Source: Dipteris shenzhenensis
Taxonomy: Eukaryota; Polypodiophyta; Polypodiopsida; Gleicheniales
Assembly (NCBI GenBank): GCA_047967505.1
Contig: CM106540.1
Reading direction: 5' to 3' (one strand)
Length of the DNA stretch: 64,000 nt
The notes below the pieces were generated by a model, which was not told the DNA's origin, did not search any database, and was given only the letters and a program-made list of their open reading frames with translations. Both the position numbers and the translations under genes were made by a program. Shown here in pieces: positions 63,448 through 64,000 of the stretch. The number at the start of each line of letters is the position of its first letter. The stretch's first letter is position 1.

Positions 63448-64000
63448 GGAGAGGGATGGGGGGCTGCGAACAACTGTCTGCTCGCGGTCGAAGTCGATGA
63501 AGAATCAGACATGTCGGAGTGGAGGTGCTACCGCTTATGAGAAGGTTTGGAGGGGGAGACGGGGTCGTCCTGCCCGTTCTTCAACACCTTCAGCAAAGGC
63601 GAGAGGCCTTTGGTGCCATGAACAAATGCTTTCTCGAGCAAGCTCGAGATCTCTGAAGTGGTCATCCCATAGAAGGTTCGGAGTTTCTGATGGGACCAAG
63701 CTCTGACATCCTGGGGGAGAGGCCATGACAGGGGAGGTCTGAGGATCACAATCAGTCGGAAGCGTTTGGCGGCGCAACGCCACCGCAGGCGCACATCGCC
63801 CTCGGACCACTGAGTCTCGAGAAGCTGCCCACCGGACGGGCCTATCCAGGAGCAAACCTGGGCGTGTGTCTGCTCTCTGAGAGCCTCCCAAACCGAGTCG
63901 TCTGTCCAGGTCTTGGTGCCATCGCTGAGGAACGTGAAGGCAAAGCTAGGGCCATCCCTAGGGGCCAAGGCGACAATCTTCCCATCCGCCCCTTTGCGGA
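63444..64000 (-). pseudogene. LINE-B3 ORF1, C-terminal domain (partial at window edge)
   Basis: Reads the C-terminal ORF1 domain (SFAFTFLSDGT, GPSGGQLLETQWSEGDVRL, LRTFYGMTTSEISS) nearly identical to LINE-B1. A CAG-to-TAG stop lies near 63528, shortly before the ATGA overlap with ORF2 at 63444-63447. Confidence 0.85.

Larger units (their letters stand above)
58927..64000 (-). mobile_element. LINE-B3, minus strand, continuing beyond the window
   Basis: Poly(T) at 58927-58935, then the LINE-B 3' UTR with both stem-loops (58987-59033), ORF2 and the C-terminal part of ORF1. The left flank GATCTTACTTCCTTTA is the expected target duplication; its partner would lie outside the window. Unlike LINE-B1 it retains the RT palm. 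Confidence 0.92.

Overview
The window is a land-plant nuclear segment made almost entirely of nested retrotransposons. Plant-type signals are copia elements primed from a TGGTATCAGAGC site, a giant Ty3/gypsy element of the Ogre/Tat/Athila type, and L1-like LINEs carrying DUF4283/zinc-knuckle ORF1 and a C-terminal RT zinc-binding domain. A seed-free plant such as a fern is my best guess, held weakly. I saw no tRNA, rRNA, CRISPR array or bacterial gene. Family names (LINE-A/B/C, Copia-1 to -4, OTA-gypsy) are working names used only here.

Layout. 1-359: 3' end of an unclassified retroelement with a (TTC)n tail. 360-1388: LINE-A (+). 1389-5940: Copia-1a (-), split by a LINE-A copy at 2583-4118. 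5941-8935: AT- and purine-rich sequence with tandem duplications, an LTR-like pair and a gypsy integrase relic (-). 8936-15592: the only likely host-gene sequence, with three phase-compatible minus-strand exons at 9104-9879, interrupted by LINE-B2 (10295-14950, 17-bp target duplication). 15593-27463: one LINE-A copy (-) split by Copia-2 (15796-24013, target duplication CTCTC), itself split by LINE-B1 (16312-22418, 16-bp target duplication). 27464-45192: Copia-1b (-) split by a complete 16.2-kb OTA-gypsy element (28832-45060, target duplication TACCA), itself hit by a LINE-A copy (33540-34064, 14-bp target duplication). 45193-52100: a LINE relic and Copia-4 (+), interrupted by Copia-3 (45899-49132, target duplication GGGTA), whose interior is partly inverted and holds LINE-C1. 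52179-58926: LINE-C2, -C3 and -C4 (+). 58927-64000: LINE-B3 (-), running out of the window.

How the parts work together. The LINEs encode ORF1 (RNA binding) and ORF2 (APE endonuclease, reverse transcriptase, zinc-binding tail). The LTR elements encode Gag, protease, integrase, RT and RNase H. Nearly all copies are broken. LINE-B1 keeps both frames fully open but has lost the RT catalytic core by an in-frame deletion. The points most worth following are two consecutive stem-loops at the LINE-B 3' end, dense GTAC-core motif clusters in retrotransposon leaders, the non-autonomous Copia-2, the inverted Copia-3, and the extra coiled-coil ORFs downstream of pol in OTA-gypsy.
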